From an uncultured Clostridia bacterium (GTDB lineage Bacteria; Bacillota; Clostridia; Oscillospirales; Ruminococcaceae): DNA of 64,000 bases. Positions 1 to 7,633 of the stretch are shown here, in pieces; position 1 is the stretch's first letter, and the number at the start of each line of letters is the position of its first letter. The stretch is from positions 118,506 to 182,505 of the forward strand of contig CAMUJF010000002.1 in the NCBI GenBank assembly GCA_947089135.1, read 5' to 3'. The notes beneath the pieces are model-generated. The model was not told where the DNA came from, made no database searches, and saw only the letters and a list, made by a program, of their open reading frames with translations. The position numbers and the translations under genes are program-made.

Positions 1-2
1 CA

Positions 3-683
3 AGCGTAAGCTTTTCGGACTTTTTGACCTATGATCCCGAAGCTGTTCATGAAAGTGAGGCGGACGAATATTCGGAAGCTGACGATATAGTTATCCCGAA
101 TGTTGACGTAATGGCGGGACTTACTCTGTGCGGCGGAAACATCGAGGCGTATCTCGCTATCCTGAAAACCTTTATGGAGACTGCTGACGAAAGCATACTG
201 CGCATTGAGACGTTTGCTCACAGCAGAGATTATAAGAATTACACCACTGAGGTACACGGACTTAAAAGCTCCGCTCTTGCAATAGGCGCAAACGGTCTTT
301 CGGAAATGGCAAAGGCTCTTGAACAGGCGGGAAAAGACGAGGATTACAAAAAAATATATGAGGATACTCCCGCGCTTATCGCCCGTTTCTCGGAGATAGC
401 GCACAATATCAAACCGCTTGTAGAGTCGGAGGGATCCGCGGAGACCGAAAGTGCGGAAAAGCCTCCCATAAGTGCGGACGAGATTAGGGCTGACCTTGAA
501 CGCGTGCTTACGGCTCTCGACGATTTGGACTCTCACGGAGCTGTCGAAATACTTGACAGGCTGTCGGGCTTTTGGTACAGCTCCGACGTAAGCGAGAAAA
601 TAGAAAAAAGCCGCCGCTTTACAGACAATTTTGCCTACGAAAAGGCTGAGGAAATGGTTAGGCATATTCTGGAAATTCTATAG
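3..683 (+). CDS. Hpt-domain protein, C-terminal part (5' end outside window)
   Basis: The reading frame is open to the left edge, so only the C-terminal part is seen; the TTG at 24 is not a convincing start. The phosphotransfer motif EVHGLKSSA lies at codons around 240-270, with the candidate phospho-accepting His at 255-257, in a typical four-helix Hpt setting after an acidic linker. Known of the family: Hpt domains relay phosphate between receiver domains and often end hybrid histidine kinases. A second helical segment of about 80 residues follows the Hpt domain. I infer that this is the tail of a hybrid kinase or response-regulator/Hpt protein. The next gene starts 11 bp downstream, so the two are probably co-transcribed. 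Confidence 0.8.
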   Translation, partial: SVSFSDFLTYDPEAVHESEADEYSEADDIVIPNVDVMAGLTLCGGNIEAYLAILKTFMETADESILRIETFAHSRDYKNYTTEVHGLKSSALAIGANGLSEMAKALEQAGKDEDYKKIYEDTPALIARFSEIAHNIKPLVESEGSAETESAEKPPISADEIRADLERVLTALDDLDSHGAVEILDRLSGFWYSSDVSEKIEKSRRFTDNFAYEKAEEMVRHILEIL

Positions 684-694
684 GAGGAATTTAA

Positions 695-1357
695 ATGCCA
701 TTTTCGGCAAAGTCTCTTGATTTTATTTTTGAAAATTATATGAACGACAGCAAGACATGGTTCAGCGACCATAAGGAGGATTACAAAAAATACGTAACAG
801 AGCCGTTTGCCGAGGTTGTAAAAGGTCTTACCGAAACAATGCTGGAAATAGACAACTGCTTGATATGCGACCCGAAAAAGCTGTCCAGACTATATCGTGA
901 CGCACGCTATGCAAAGGGAAAATCAATTTTCCGTGATTATGTATGGTACACTTTCAGCCGTCCGCGGGACGAAAGCGGGGCGCAGCTCGGGTTTTATTTC
1001 AGCATTTCTCCAAACGGTTTTGACTACGGATGCGGCTTTTACAGCGCGTCCTCCGCGGCAATGGAGAACTACAGGCGGCTTATTCTTGAGGGAGACAAAA
1101 GCTTTAAAGCGGCTCTCGAAGCCTATCGGTCTCAAAAGGTATTTACGCTTTACGGCGACCTCTACAAGCGTAACAGATACCCTGAGGAAAGCCCCGAAAA
1201 GCAGGACTGGCTCAACAGGAAAAACATCGGGTTGTCCTGCGAAAGCAAGGATTTCGATATTCTGTTCAGCGACAGGCTGATAGGAAAGCTTGCCGCCGAT
1301 TTCAAGGCAATCGCGCCTGTGTACCATTTTTATCTTGAAACGGATAAAACAAAATAA
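695..1357 (+). CDS. DUF2461 family protein
   Basis: A 220-residue protein with the DUF2461 (TIGR02453) pattern: an N-terminal segment of the NKTWFxxHKxxY kind (here DSKTWFSDHKEDYKKY), a central RLYRDARYAKGKSIFRDY stretch, then aromatic-rich strands. The family has no established biochemical role. The length is normal. The start ATG is preceded by TAGGAGGAATTTAA, so the stop codon of the preceding Hpt gene sits right beside the ribosome binding site and the genes are likely coupled. It ends just before a bidirectional terminator shared with aroF. Confidence 0.85.
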   Translation: MPFSAKSLDFIFENYMNDSKTWFSDHKEDYKKYVTEPFAEVVKGLTETMLEIDNCLICDPKKLSRLYRDARYAKGKSIFRDYVWYTFSRPRDESGAQLGFYFSISPNGFDYGCGFYSASSAAMENYRRLILEGDKSFKAALEAYRSQKVFTLYGDLYKRNRYPEESPEKQDWLNRKNIGLSCESKDFDILFSDRLIGKLAADFKAIAPVYHFYLETDKTK

Positions 1358-1361
1358 TAAA

Positions 1362-1402
1362 AGTACAGGAGAGCCTCACCGTGAGACTCTCCCATACTTT
1401 TT
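1362..1402. terminator. Bidirectional intrinsic terminator
   Basis: A long hairpin (AGTACAGGAGAG...CTCTCCCATACT, with inner CCTCAC/GTGAG pairing) is flanked by an A-run on the left and TTTTTT on the right. It can end the DUF2461 transcript from the left and the aroF transcript from the right. Confidence 0.85.
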
Positions 1403-2415
1403 TAGTTCATAGTCTTTCCCTCAAACTCCACTCTGCGTTTGATATCCTTCATAAGCGTATCAAACTGTTCGGGATTAAGGGACTGTGCTCCGTCGCAGAG
1501 CGCCTTTGAGGGATTATTGTGCACCTCGATCATAAGACCGTCCGCGCCTACGGCGACCGCCGCCTTTGCGAGGGGAGCTACCATCCATGAGATACCTGTG
1601 GCATGGCTTGGATCTATAACAACAGGCAGGTGGGACAGCTTTTTCAGCATGGGTACCGCCGAAAGGTCGAGGGTATTGCGGGTCTTTGTCTCGAATGTGC
1701 GGATACCGCGCTCGCAGAGGATAACCTGATTGTTTCCCCCTGCCATGATGTACTCGGCGGACATGAGGAATTCCTCAATGGTGTTTGCAAGACCCCGCTT
1801 CAGCAGTATTGGCTTGCGGAGTTTGCCAAGCTCTTTCAGCAAGTCGAAGTTCTGCATATTCCGCGCCCCCACCTGAATCAAGTCAACGTCCGCAAAAAGG
1901 TCGATGTGGTTTACGTTCATGATCTCGGTAACTATTGGCAGTCCCGTTTCCTTTTTGGCTTCAAGGAGAAGCTTCAAGCCGTCGGCGTGAAGTCCTTGAA
2001 AAGCGTAGGGAGAAGTTCTCGGCTTGAACGCGCCGCCGCGCAGGAGCGTTGCTCCGCTTGCCTTTACGTCGTTCGCAACTTCGATTATCTGCTCTTCGCT
2101 TTCAACAGAGCAGGGACCTGCGATGACCTGAAAATATCCCTCGCCTATTTTGACTCCGCCAATATCCACGATCGTGTTGTCAGGGTGCATTTTGCGGTTT
2201 GCCGCCTTGAACGGCTCTGACACACGGGTAACGTTTTCAACGATATCCAACGCGGAGATAAGGTCAACGGGAAGATGTGATGTATCGCCTATAAGTCCTA
2301 TTATAGTGTGACTTTCGCCCTCACTGACGTTTGCTGACAGACCCTTTTCACCCAGCATTCTTATAAGTGAATCCACCTTTTCCTTTTCAGGATTCTGTTT
2401 AAGTACCAAAATCAT
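1402..2415 (-). CDS. aroF: 3-deoxy-7-phosphoheptulonate (DAHP) synthase, AroA-I-beta type
   Basis: First enzyme of the shikimate pathway: condenses phosphoenolpyruvate with erythrose 4-phosphate in the cytosol. The roughly 80-residue N-terminal ferredoxin-like regulatory domain is followed by the TIM barrel with IAGPCSVES, LRGGAFKPRTSPYAFQG, QVGARNMQNF, LLKRG and VIDPSHATG, all signatures of the class I beta subfamily that includes Thermotoga DAHP synthase. The start is the ATG at 2415, because AAAGGTG lies 5 nt upstream; a GTG three codons earlier overlaps that Shine-Dalgarno. In this subfamily the N-terminal domain mediates allosteric inhibition by aromatic amino acids. It is a single gene, divergent from galE. 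Confidence 0.95.
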   Translation of the reverse strand: MILVLKQNPEKEKVDSLIRMLGEKGLSANVSEGESHTIIGLIGDTSHLPVDLISALDIVENVTRVSEPFKAANRKMHPDNTIVDIGGVKIGEGYFQVIAGPCSVESEEQIIEVANDVKASGATLLRGGAFKPRTSPYAFQGLHADGLKLLLEAKKETGLPIVTEIMNVNHIDLFADVDLIQVGARNMQNFDLLKELGKLRKPILLKRGLANTIEEFLMSAEYIMAGGNNQVILCERGIRTFETKTRNTLDLSAVPMLKKLSHLPVVIDPSHATGISWMVAPLAKAAVAVGADGLMIEVHNNPSKALCDGAQSLNPEQFDTLMKDIKRRVEFEGKTMN

Positions 2416-2478
2416 TTTTATCACCTTTCAATTCAAAACATTTCATCAGTTTTAAGCTTTAAAGCTGTTATGTAATAA

Positions 2479-2507
2479 AGTATACCACAGGTTATTTGAT
2501 TTGTCAA
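2479..2507 (-). promoter_or_regulatory. aroF promoter
   Basis: On the minus strand: TTGACA (2507-2502), 17 bp spacer, TATACT (2484-2479), preceded by TGG, an extended -10. Confidence 0.85.
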
Positions 2508-2557
2508 GAGCCTTTTGAAAATTTTGCTGACGGGTAGGAAAAATTTTCTTCAAGGTA

Positions 2558-2586
2558 TTGAAAATTTATTGAAAATGGGGTAAAAT
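2558..2586 (+). promoter_or_regulatory. galE promoter
   Basis: TTGAAA (2558-2563), 17 bp spacer, TAAAAT (2581-2586), about 36 bp upstream of the galE ATG; divergent from the aroF promoter. Confidence 0.75.
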
Positions 2587-2622
2587 TATTAAAGATAAAC
2601 TTTATGAAAGGACTGATCTTTT

Positions 2623-3636
2623 ATGAGTACAATTCTTGTTACCGGAGGAGCGGGTTTCATTGGAAGCCACACCTGTGTGGAGCTTCTGAACGCAGGTCAT
2701 GACATTGTTATTATGGACAACTTTTCCAATTCCAAACCGGAAGCGCTTAACCGTATCAAAAAAATTACCGGAAAGGATTTTAAATTCTACGAAACGGATA
2801 TTCTCGACTATGAGGGTACTCTGAAAATTTTCAAGGAAAACGAAATTGACGCCGTTATCCACTTTGCGGGACTCAAAGCCGTGGGAGAATCCTGCGCTAA
2901 GCCTGTAGAGTACTACTACAACAACATTTCGGGAACTATCGAGCTTATTAAGGCAATGCGCGACGGCGGCTGCAAGAACATTGTATTTTCCTCCAGCGCA
3001 ACGGTTTACGGCATGAACAATCCTGTTCCCTATATCGAGACCTATTCTACCTCCGCCACAAACCCCTATGGCTGGACAAAGGTAATGATAGAGCAGATAC
3101 TTACCGATACCGCAAAAGCTGACACGGACTGGAGCGTTGTTCTGCTGCGGTACTTTAACCCCATAGGAGCCCATGAGAGCGGTCTTTTAGGCGAGGATCC
3201 CAACGGAATACCCAATAACCTTTTGCCTTATGTTGCACAGGTAGCTTCGGGAAAGCTTCCCTGCCTCAGCGTTTTCGGAGACGACTATGACACTCCCGAC
3301 GGAACAGGAGTACGCGACTATATCCATGTTGTTGACCTTGCAAAGGGACACCTCTGCGCTGTTGACTACGCCCTGATGCACAAGGGTACCGAAGCGGTAA
3401 ATTTGGGTACGGGAAAAGGCACAAGCGTGCTTGAGGTAGTCAAAGCGTTTGAAGAGGCTTCGGGCAGAAAAGTAAATTATAAGATCGCGCCCCGCCGTGC
3501 GGGAGACATTGCAACCTGTTATGCCAATACCGACAAGGCAAAAGCTCTGTTCGGCTGGGAGGCTAAGGCTGACATTGCCCAGATGTGCCGCGACGGTTGG
3601 AACTTCACTGAAAAAAATCCCGACGGAATAAAATAA
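2623..3636 (+). CDS. galE: UDP-glucose 4-epimerase
   Basis: Interconverts UDP-glucose and UDP-galactose using bound NAD, supplying galactose to the Leloir pathway and to surface glycans. The 337-residue extended SDR has the N-terminal Rossmann motif GGAGFIGSHT, the catalytic Ser region SSSATVYG and the catalytic YxxxK as YGWTK. The LLRYFNPIGAHESG and GTGKGTSVLEVV stretches are typical of bacterial GalE. Length is normal. GAAAGGA precedes the ATG by 10 nt. It is monocistronic, with its own promoter and terminator. Confidence 0.97.
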   Translation: MSTILVTGGAGFIGSHTCVELLNAGHDIVIMDNFSNSKPEALNRIKKITGKDFKFYETDILDYEGTLKIFKENEIDAVIHFAGLKAVGESCAKPVEYYYNNISGTIELIKAMRDGGCKNIVFSSSATVYGMNNPVPYIETYSTSATNPYGWTKVMIEQILTDTAKADTDWSVVLLRYFNPIGAHESGLLGEDPNGIPNNLLPYVAQVASGKLPCLSVFGDDYDTPDGTGVRDYIHVVDLAKGHLCAVDYALMHKGTEAVNLGTGKGTSVLEVVKAFEEASGRKVNYKIAPRRAGDIATCYANTDKAKALFGWEAKADIAQMCRDGWNFTEKNPDGIK

Positions 3637-3655
3637 ACTGTAAAAAGAAAAAACT

Positions 3656-3691
3656 GCGCGGTATCCCCACATTGGAATACCGCGCTTTTGT
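3656..3691. terminator. Intrinsic terminator after galE
   Basis: A 9-bp GC-rich stem, GCGCGGTAT/ATACCGCGC (3656-3664 with 3677-3685), followed by TTTTGTTTTG. A-rich sequence on the other side means it may also serve the small gene at 3701 on the minus strand. Confidence 0.85.
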
Positions 3692-3700
3692 TTTGTTTCT

Positions 3701-3925
3701 TTACTTGCCGAATTTTCCCAACAAGCCGCCGACCTTGTCCTTAACGTCGTCAACGGAAATTTTTGCTTTGATTCCGTCAATCACCTTGTTGATCTGGTCG
3801 TCGGGCAAGTCCACGCCTATCACCTTTTCAACAGCCTTTACTGGGTCAGCCTTGAACTCGTCGGCAAAGCCTTTGTCGTTTTTGATCTTGTTTGCGATCT
3901 CTTCAATTTTTGCTTTGATATCCAC
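3701..3925 (-). CDS. Small helical protein of unknown function
   Basis: A 74-residue acidic/lysine-rich protein predicted to be helical: an amphipathic N-terminal helix (DIKAKIEEIANKIKNDKGF), an FADEFKADPVKAVEKVIG segment and a glycine-rich C-terminus ending GGLLGKFGK. The start is taken as GTG at 3925, because AGAGGTTG lies 5 nt upstream; a longer reading frame to 3997 has no ribosome binding site. The FxADP...V.G.D pattern loosely recalls Nif11-type leader peptides, but there is no double-glycine processing site context, maturase or exporter nearby. It is therefore left unassigned. It lies downstream of tRNA-Arg but is separated from it by a terminator. Confidence 0.65.
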   Translation of the reverse strand: MDIKAKIEEIANKIKNDKGFADEFKADPVKAVEKVIGVDLPDDQINKVIDGIKAKISVDDVKDKVGGLLGKFGK

Positions 3926-3973
3926 AAAATCAACCTCTTTTCTTTTTAATGTTTTGGACGAAAGTTTTCGCAC

Positions 3974-4013
3974 AAAAAAACCGTCTCCGCATTTCATGCC
4001 GAGACGGTTTTAC
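3974..4013 (-). terminator. Terminator downstream of tRNA-Arg
   Basis: Perfect stem AAACCGTCTC/GAGACGGTTT with inner GC pairing, followed on the minus strand by TTTTTTT. A smaller palindrome, CCACGGACTCCGTGG, lies between it and the tRNA. Confidence 0.85.
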
Positions 4014-4046
4014 CCGCGGGGCTATTTGGCTCCACGGACTCCGTGG

Positions 4047-4123
4047 TGGTGCGCTGCAAGGGACTCGAACCCCTGACCTACTGGTTCGTAGCCAGTCACT
4101 CTATCCAGCTGAGCTAGCAACGC
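4047..4123 (-). tRNA. tRNA-Arg (anticodon ACG), CCA encoded
   Basis: On the minus strand the acceptor arms GCGTTGC and GCAGCGC pair fully. The anticodon arm is ACTGG-CTACGAA-CCAGT, giving anticodon ACG. The T-loop is TTCGAGT, and the 3' end is followed by an encoded ACCA. It reads CGN arginine codons after A-to-I modification at position 34. Confidence 0.97.
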
Positions 4124-4149
4124 GTTGATAAATTCAATCAACGCATATT

Positions 4150-4178
4150 ATTATACCATGCTTGTCATGAATTGTCAA
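4150..4178 (-). promoter_or_regulatory. tRNA-Arg promoter
   Basis: Minus strand TTGACA (4178-4173), 17 bp, TATAAT (4155-4150), with TGG before the -10: a full-consensus extended promoter, about 27 bp upstream of the tRNA. Confidence 0.9.
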
Positions 4179-4263
4179 GAGTTTTTAAAAAATTTTTCCG
4201 CGGACATTTTTTTCAGTTTTCCGTATAATATCATAAAATATGACAAAAACGGCATTTTGTCTA

Positions 4264-4292
4264 TTGAAAACATCAAAAAAATGTGCTATATT
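4264..4292 (+). promoter_or_regulatory. Promoter of the CmpB-type gene
   Basis: TTGAAA (4264-4269), 17 bp, TATATT (4287-4292), with TGC before the -10. Confidence 0.7.
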
Positions 4293-4342
4293 TTTAACAG
4301 AGGGGGAAATACGCAAAGGGGAGCCTTTCAAGGAGTGATAAA

Positions 4343-4984
4343 ATGGGTATTTTTCAGGATATGGATTACGGATTGGGTCCAGTGCTCATAATGACGGCGT
4401 TTATTTCATTTCTCGGCTTTTTGCTTGAAAACATCTGGCTGACTGCAAGAAAAGGCTATATGGATAACCGCAATATGCACGCTCCGTTTCTGTTGGGATA
4501 CGGGGAAGCAGTCATGGGATTCTACTTTGTTCTTGGTACGCCGAGCGATCTGAGGTTCTTCGGTACTCCTTCGGTAAGCGGTCCGAAATCACAGTTTGCG
4601 GCATACTGTATTTTCACATTTGTTTTGGTTTCAGTTGGAGAAATAATACTCGGAAAAATTGTGGAAAAGGTCTGTCACATCGTTTTATGGGACTATACCA
4701 AAATTCCTCTGCATATTACAAGGTACACCTCAGTGCCTACAAGCATTGGCTTTACAGTAATAATAGTAACGTTCATGGACTGTTTTTTTGAGCGTATAAT
4801 GAACGCGCTTTCTCAGACAGAACCCGTCCGTACGCTTATTTTCGGTATTGTTCTTATGACGGTGATGACGCTGGATTTCCTATACAGCGCGGTAAAAATG
4901 ATACGCACACACAAAATGGTTATTACATGGGAAATTGATTTCCGTGAAAAAAGCTTTCATAAATACAGGCATAACGGGGAATAG
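4343..4984 (+). CDS. CmpB-like (putative ABC-transporter type IV) membrane protein
   Basis: A 213-residue polytopic membrane protein with about five hydrophobic segments (residues near 13-33, 48-66, 92-110, 130-150 and 165-185). The FLGFLLENIW...GYMDNRNMHAPFLLGYG stretch matches the PF06541 CmpB pattern of a short hydrophobic helix, a basic loop and NRGFLxGPFLPIYG. The family is called a putative ABC transporter component, but its function has not been shown. No ATPase gene is adjacent. The start is set by AAGGAGTGATAAA just before the ATG. Confidence 0.75.
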   Translation: MGIFQDMDYGLGPVLIMTAFISFLGFLLENIWLTARKGYMDNRNMHAPFLLGYGEAVMGFYFVLGTPSDLRFFGTPSVSGPKSQFAAYCIFTFVLVSVGEIILGKIVEKVCHIVLWDYTKIPLHITRYTSVPTSIGFTVIIVTFMDCFFERIMNALSQTEPVRTLIFGIVLMTVMTLDFLYSAVKMIRTHKMVITWEIDFREKSFHKYRHNGE

Positions 4985-5017
4985 CGTTAACAGTTAACAG
5001 CAGTGCATAAAAATTTC

Positions 5018-5061
5018 AAAAAGAACCGACGTACGTGTTTTACGGATGCCGGTTCTTTTTA
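5018..5061. terminator. Intrinsic terminator after CmpB-type gene
   Basis: An 11-bp stem, AAAAAGAACCG/CGGTTCTTTTT, around a 21-nt loop. A weaker minus-strand hairpin (CGTCTGC/GCGGACG, near 5107-5135) lies between it and the end of the cohesin gene. Confidence 0.8.
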
Positions 5062-5150
5062 GCTTTGAAGTAATTTTATAAGACATAGCGCAAATAGCAG
5101 CAAAAGCGTCTGCACGATGAATCGACGCGGACGTTTTGGCTTTGCTGTTA

Positions 5151-7595
5151 TCAGAAAACGAATACCATATCGTCAAGCCGTCTCTTTCTGACAACGCGGT
5201 ATCTGCGTTTTTTGCCGGGACGTTTTAGCGTTGCGGGCGAGTATGCCTGCGGTAAATTCATGCCGCCGGCAGGCAGTGCTCCGGTATCTATAGGTGCGGA
5301 ATGATCGTATATTCCCGCGCCGGAGGAAATATCCTCAATTACCGGTTCATCAGTAAATATTACCGCATATTCCGATGAATTCGAGTATTTTGAAAAGCTG
5401 ATCACAGCTTTTCCGTTTGCGGCCGTGCTGCTTGAAACATACTCTGCCTCTCCTGTTTTTCTGTTGCGGCTGTAAAGCGAAGCGCAGTATCCGTTGTATC
5501 TGTCGTTTAGATTTACAGTCAGGTCGGCGGATAAGCCCGGGTCTCCGCTTTGATAAAGCTTTATAGGAACAGCTTTTCTTTTGCTGCCGATACTGTCGGC
5601 AAGGTCTGCAATACTTTTCCGCGGAGCCGTTGAAACTTCCATATCAACGGTTTTGGGCTTTACAATGTCCATGCCGTTTATTTTCCAGGACACGCCGTTC
5701 TCCATTTTCAGAACAAGATTCACATTTTTGTTCTGCATATAGGAAGCTATCTCTTTTGGCAGCTCGGTGGTATCGTTCATTCTGACCGTTACCGTTTCGC
5801 CGTCAGCCGCTGTAAAAAGCTCGTTGTATACGGCGTTCCAACCCGATTTTTCGGGATTTCCCGAAATGTATGGCTCGGTACTTCCGTTTGAAACTATTGG
5901 GGGAATTTCGGGAGCGGCTTCCGTTTGGTCTGTCGTTGCGCCTGTTTCAATCTGCTGAATGTCTTCATAGGAGGATACATCGGTATCGGCGGTCTCTTCC
6001 TGTCTGATAAAAGTTACGGTGTACAGTTTGGTATTCTCGCCGTTTTCCGCCGTAACCTTTATCACCGACTTGTTTTTACCGTCGGCAAAGCCTGCCGCCT
6101 GTTCGATCTCCGCGACGGAGCTTCCCGAAGCCGCGGCGGTTTTTATATTAGGAATACCTTTTCCGTAGGGAACGGCAACGGTATAGTCGGTTATTTCGGG
6201 GCTGAATTCCGGTGTGAGATTTCCGTCCGAAACCGTGAGTCTGAGGAGCGAAGCGTCGTTTCCGGGAATTTTCACGCTTACGGGAGCTGACGGTTCGGAA
6301 GCGTTTACCGTATCAGTCGCCTTGACTCTTGAAATAACGCAATATGTCCTGCCAGCTTCTTTTCCTGTTATCGGAGCTCCGCTGTCAAGGCTTGCCCATT
6401 TGGCGTTTTCGGGAACTTTTCCGTTTTCGGAAACTATATACTCGTACCCCGCTTCGGGCGCGATAACAAAACCGTCGGAAGTAATTTTCTCTATTTTCGG
6501 AGACTTTATCTCTCCCGAATAATCTGTTCTTCCCGCCTTAACGGAATTGGATTTTATAAGTCCCTTACAGTTCTGCGCGGCAATCGTAATGCTCATTTCC
6601 CGTCCGTTCGCAATATCATCGGCTGTGACGGTGTAGCTGTCAGCCATTGATACAGTCGGTTCCGCCCAGTCTTTTGCGCTCCAGCAGTATGTAAGCTCTC
6701 CCGCGATATCGGCGTTAAACCCGTCTCTGTAGGTTATTTCGGGTTTCAGCACCGTACCCTCCGTACAGTCCGTGCCTATGGAAACGCTTTCTATTGCGTC
6801 CTCTATGCTGTACTTGGACGTTGTGATCTCAGTAGGCACGGAAACATTTTTAGTACCGATTTCTCTCTGGTAAATATAGTAAGCGGTATTTGGTTTCAGA
6901 TCTTTTGCAGTTTTGGTTCTGTACCATTTAAGACCCTTGAGATCGTTGGTTTTGGTCTCGGAGTATGTATACTCGTATCCGATTGGAAGTTTTACAGTAA
7001 ATCCCGAAACGGATACCTTTGAAACGATCGGAGCAGCAATTTCCGAATTGGTCAGAACGCTTTCCGTTCCGTCCGAAACAGTGATCTTTCCGCTGTCAAA
7101 GGCAAGCTCCACATCGGTGAACGGATCTTTTTCGGCAAAATCTGCGGTAAAATTTTCGCCGTCCTTTGTGGATAGCTCAATATCGTAACTGCCGTTTGGA
7201 GCGGTATCCTTTATCTTGAATTCAAGCACGGCGATAGTTCCGTCACCGGTATTTGTTTTATCGCTGCTTGTCCAGCCAAGCCTTACAGGACTTTTAGAAA
7301 GGGATACAGGCGGGTCAAATGAATCCGCGCCGAATTTTCCGCTGTCGGAAATATTCACAAGCTCAAGCGCGTTTACGTCGTACTTCACCCATACCGCCAT
7401 TGCGTTGAGTCCACGGTTGTCTTTCAGGGAAATGCCTATCTTTACTGTTTCGCCCTGTCTGCCGTTTGCGTTTCCGGCTGTGACCAGAGTTTCAGCAGAC
7501 TGTTCCGCCGCGTTGGCAATTACAGTAACTGCGGGAGCTGTCTGCATAACGCTCATAGACGCCGCAAGCAGCCATGCTATCGGTTGTTTATTCAT
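5151..7595 (-). CDS. Secreted cohesin-domain protein with cadherin-like domain
   Basis: An 814-residue exported protein. It has a signal peptide (basic MNKQ, hydrophobic core, cleavage after NAAEQ near residue 32). A cohesin-like domain covers roughly residues 38-178, with GRQGETVKIGISLKD, VKYDVNALELVNI and an FKIKDTAPNGSYDIEL strand set. Two related repeats follow, each with a G(Y)EY...K.W core (about 195-250 and 370-430). A cadherin-like beta-sandwich (PF12733 style, LLRLTVSDGNLTPEF...ITDYTV) comes next, then a C-terminal beta-rich region with a basic tail. Cohesins bind dockerins. The adjacent co-transcribed gene ends in a dockerin, so a partner pair is inferred. There is no LPXTG sorting motif. 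The start ATG at 7595 has GGAG 9 nt upstream. Confidence 0.8.
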   Translation of the reverse strand: MNKQPIAWLLAASMSVMQTAPAVTVIANAAEQSAETLVTAGNANGRQGETVKIGISLKDNRGLNAMAVWVKYDVNALELVNISDSGKFGADSFDPPVSLSKSPVRLGWTSSDKTNTGDGTIAVLEFKIKDTAPNGSYDIELSTKDGENFTADFAEKDPFTDVELAFDSGKITVSDGTESVLTNSEIAAPIVSKVSVSGFTVKLPIGYEYTYSETKTNDLKGLKWYRTKTAKDLKPNTAYYIYQREIGTKNVSVPTEITTSKYSIEDAIESVSIGTDCTEGTVLKPEITYRDGFNADIAGELTYCWSAKDWAEPTVSMADSYTVTADDIANGREMSITIAAQNCKGLIKSNSVKAGRTDYSGEIKSPKIEKITSDGFVIAPEAGYEYIVSENGKVPENAKWASLDSGAPITGKEAGRTYCVISRVKATDTVNASEPSAPVSVKIPGNDASLLRLTVSDGNLTPEFSPEITDYTVAVPYGKGIPNIKTAAASGSSVAEIEQAAGFADGKNKSVIKVTAENGENTKLYTVTFIRQEETADTDVSSYEDIQQIETGATTDQTEAAPEIPPIVSNGSTEPYISGNPEKSGWNAVYNELFTAADGETVTVRMNDTTELPKEIASYMQNKNVNLVLKMENGVSWKINGMDIVKPKTVDMEVSTAPRKSIADLADSIGSKRKAVPIKLYQSGDPGLSADLTVNLNDRYNGYCASLYSRNRKTGEAEYVSSSTAANGKAVISFSKYSNSSEYAVIFTDEPVIEDISSGAGIYDHSAPIDTGALPAGGMNLPQAYSPATLKRPGKKRRYRVVRKRRLDDMVFVF

Positions 7596-7633
7596 ACTCA
7601 CAAGCTCCAGTTCATAAGAAATTTTTTATATTG

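Noticed and set aside
3701..3925. Nif11-like bacteriocin leader peptide
   Set aside because: The helical pattern is only loosely similar; there is no double-glycine cleavage core peptide, modifying enzyme or exporter in the neighbourhood.
4125..4391. 88-codon frame before the CmpB-type gene
   Set aside because: It spans the tRNA promoter region and the CmpB promoter, lacks a ribosome binding site, and overlaps the real gene in another frame.
5107..5135. Hairpin as terminator of the cohesin gene on the minus strand
   Set aside because: The stem is only 7 bp with a 15-nt loop and the T-run is short, so it was mentioned with the neighbouring terminator but not listed as its own feature.
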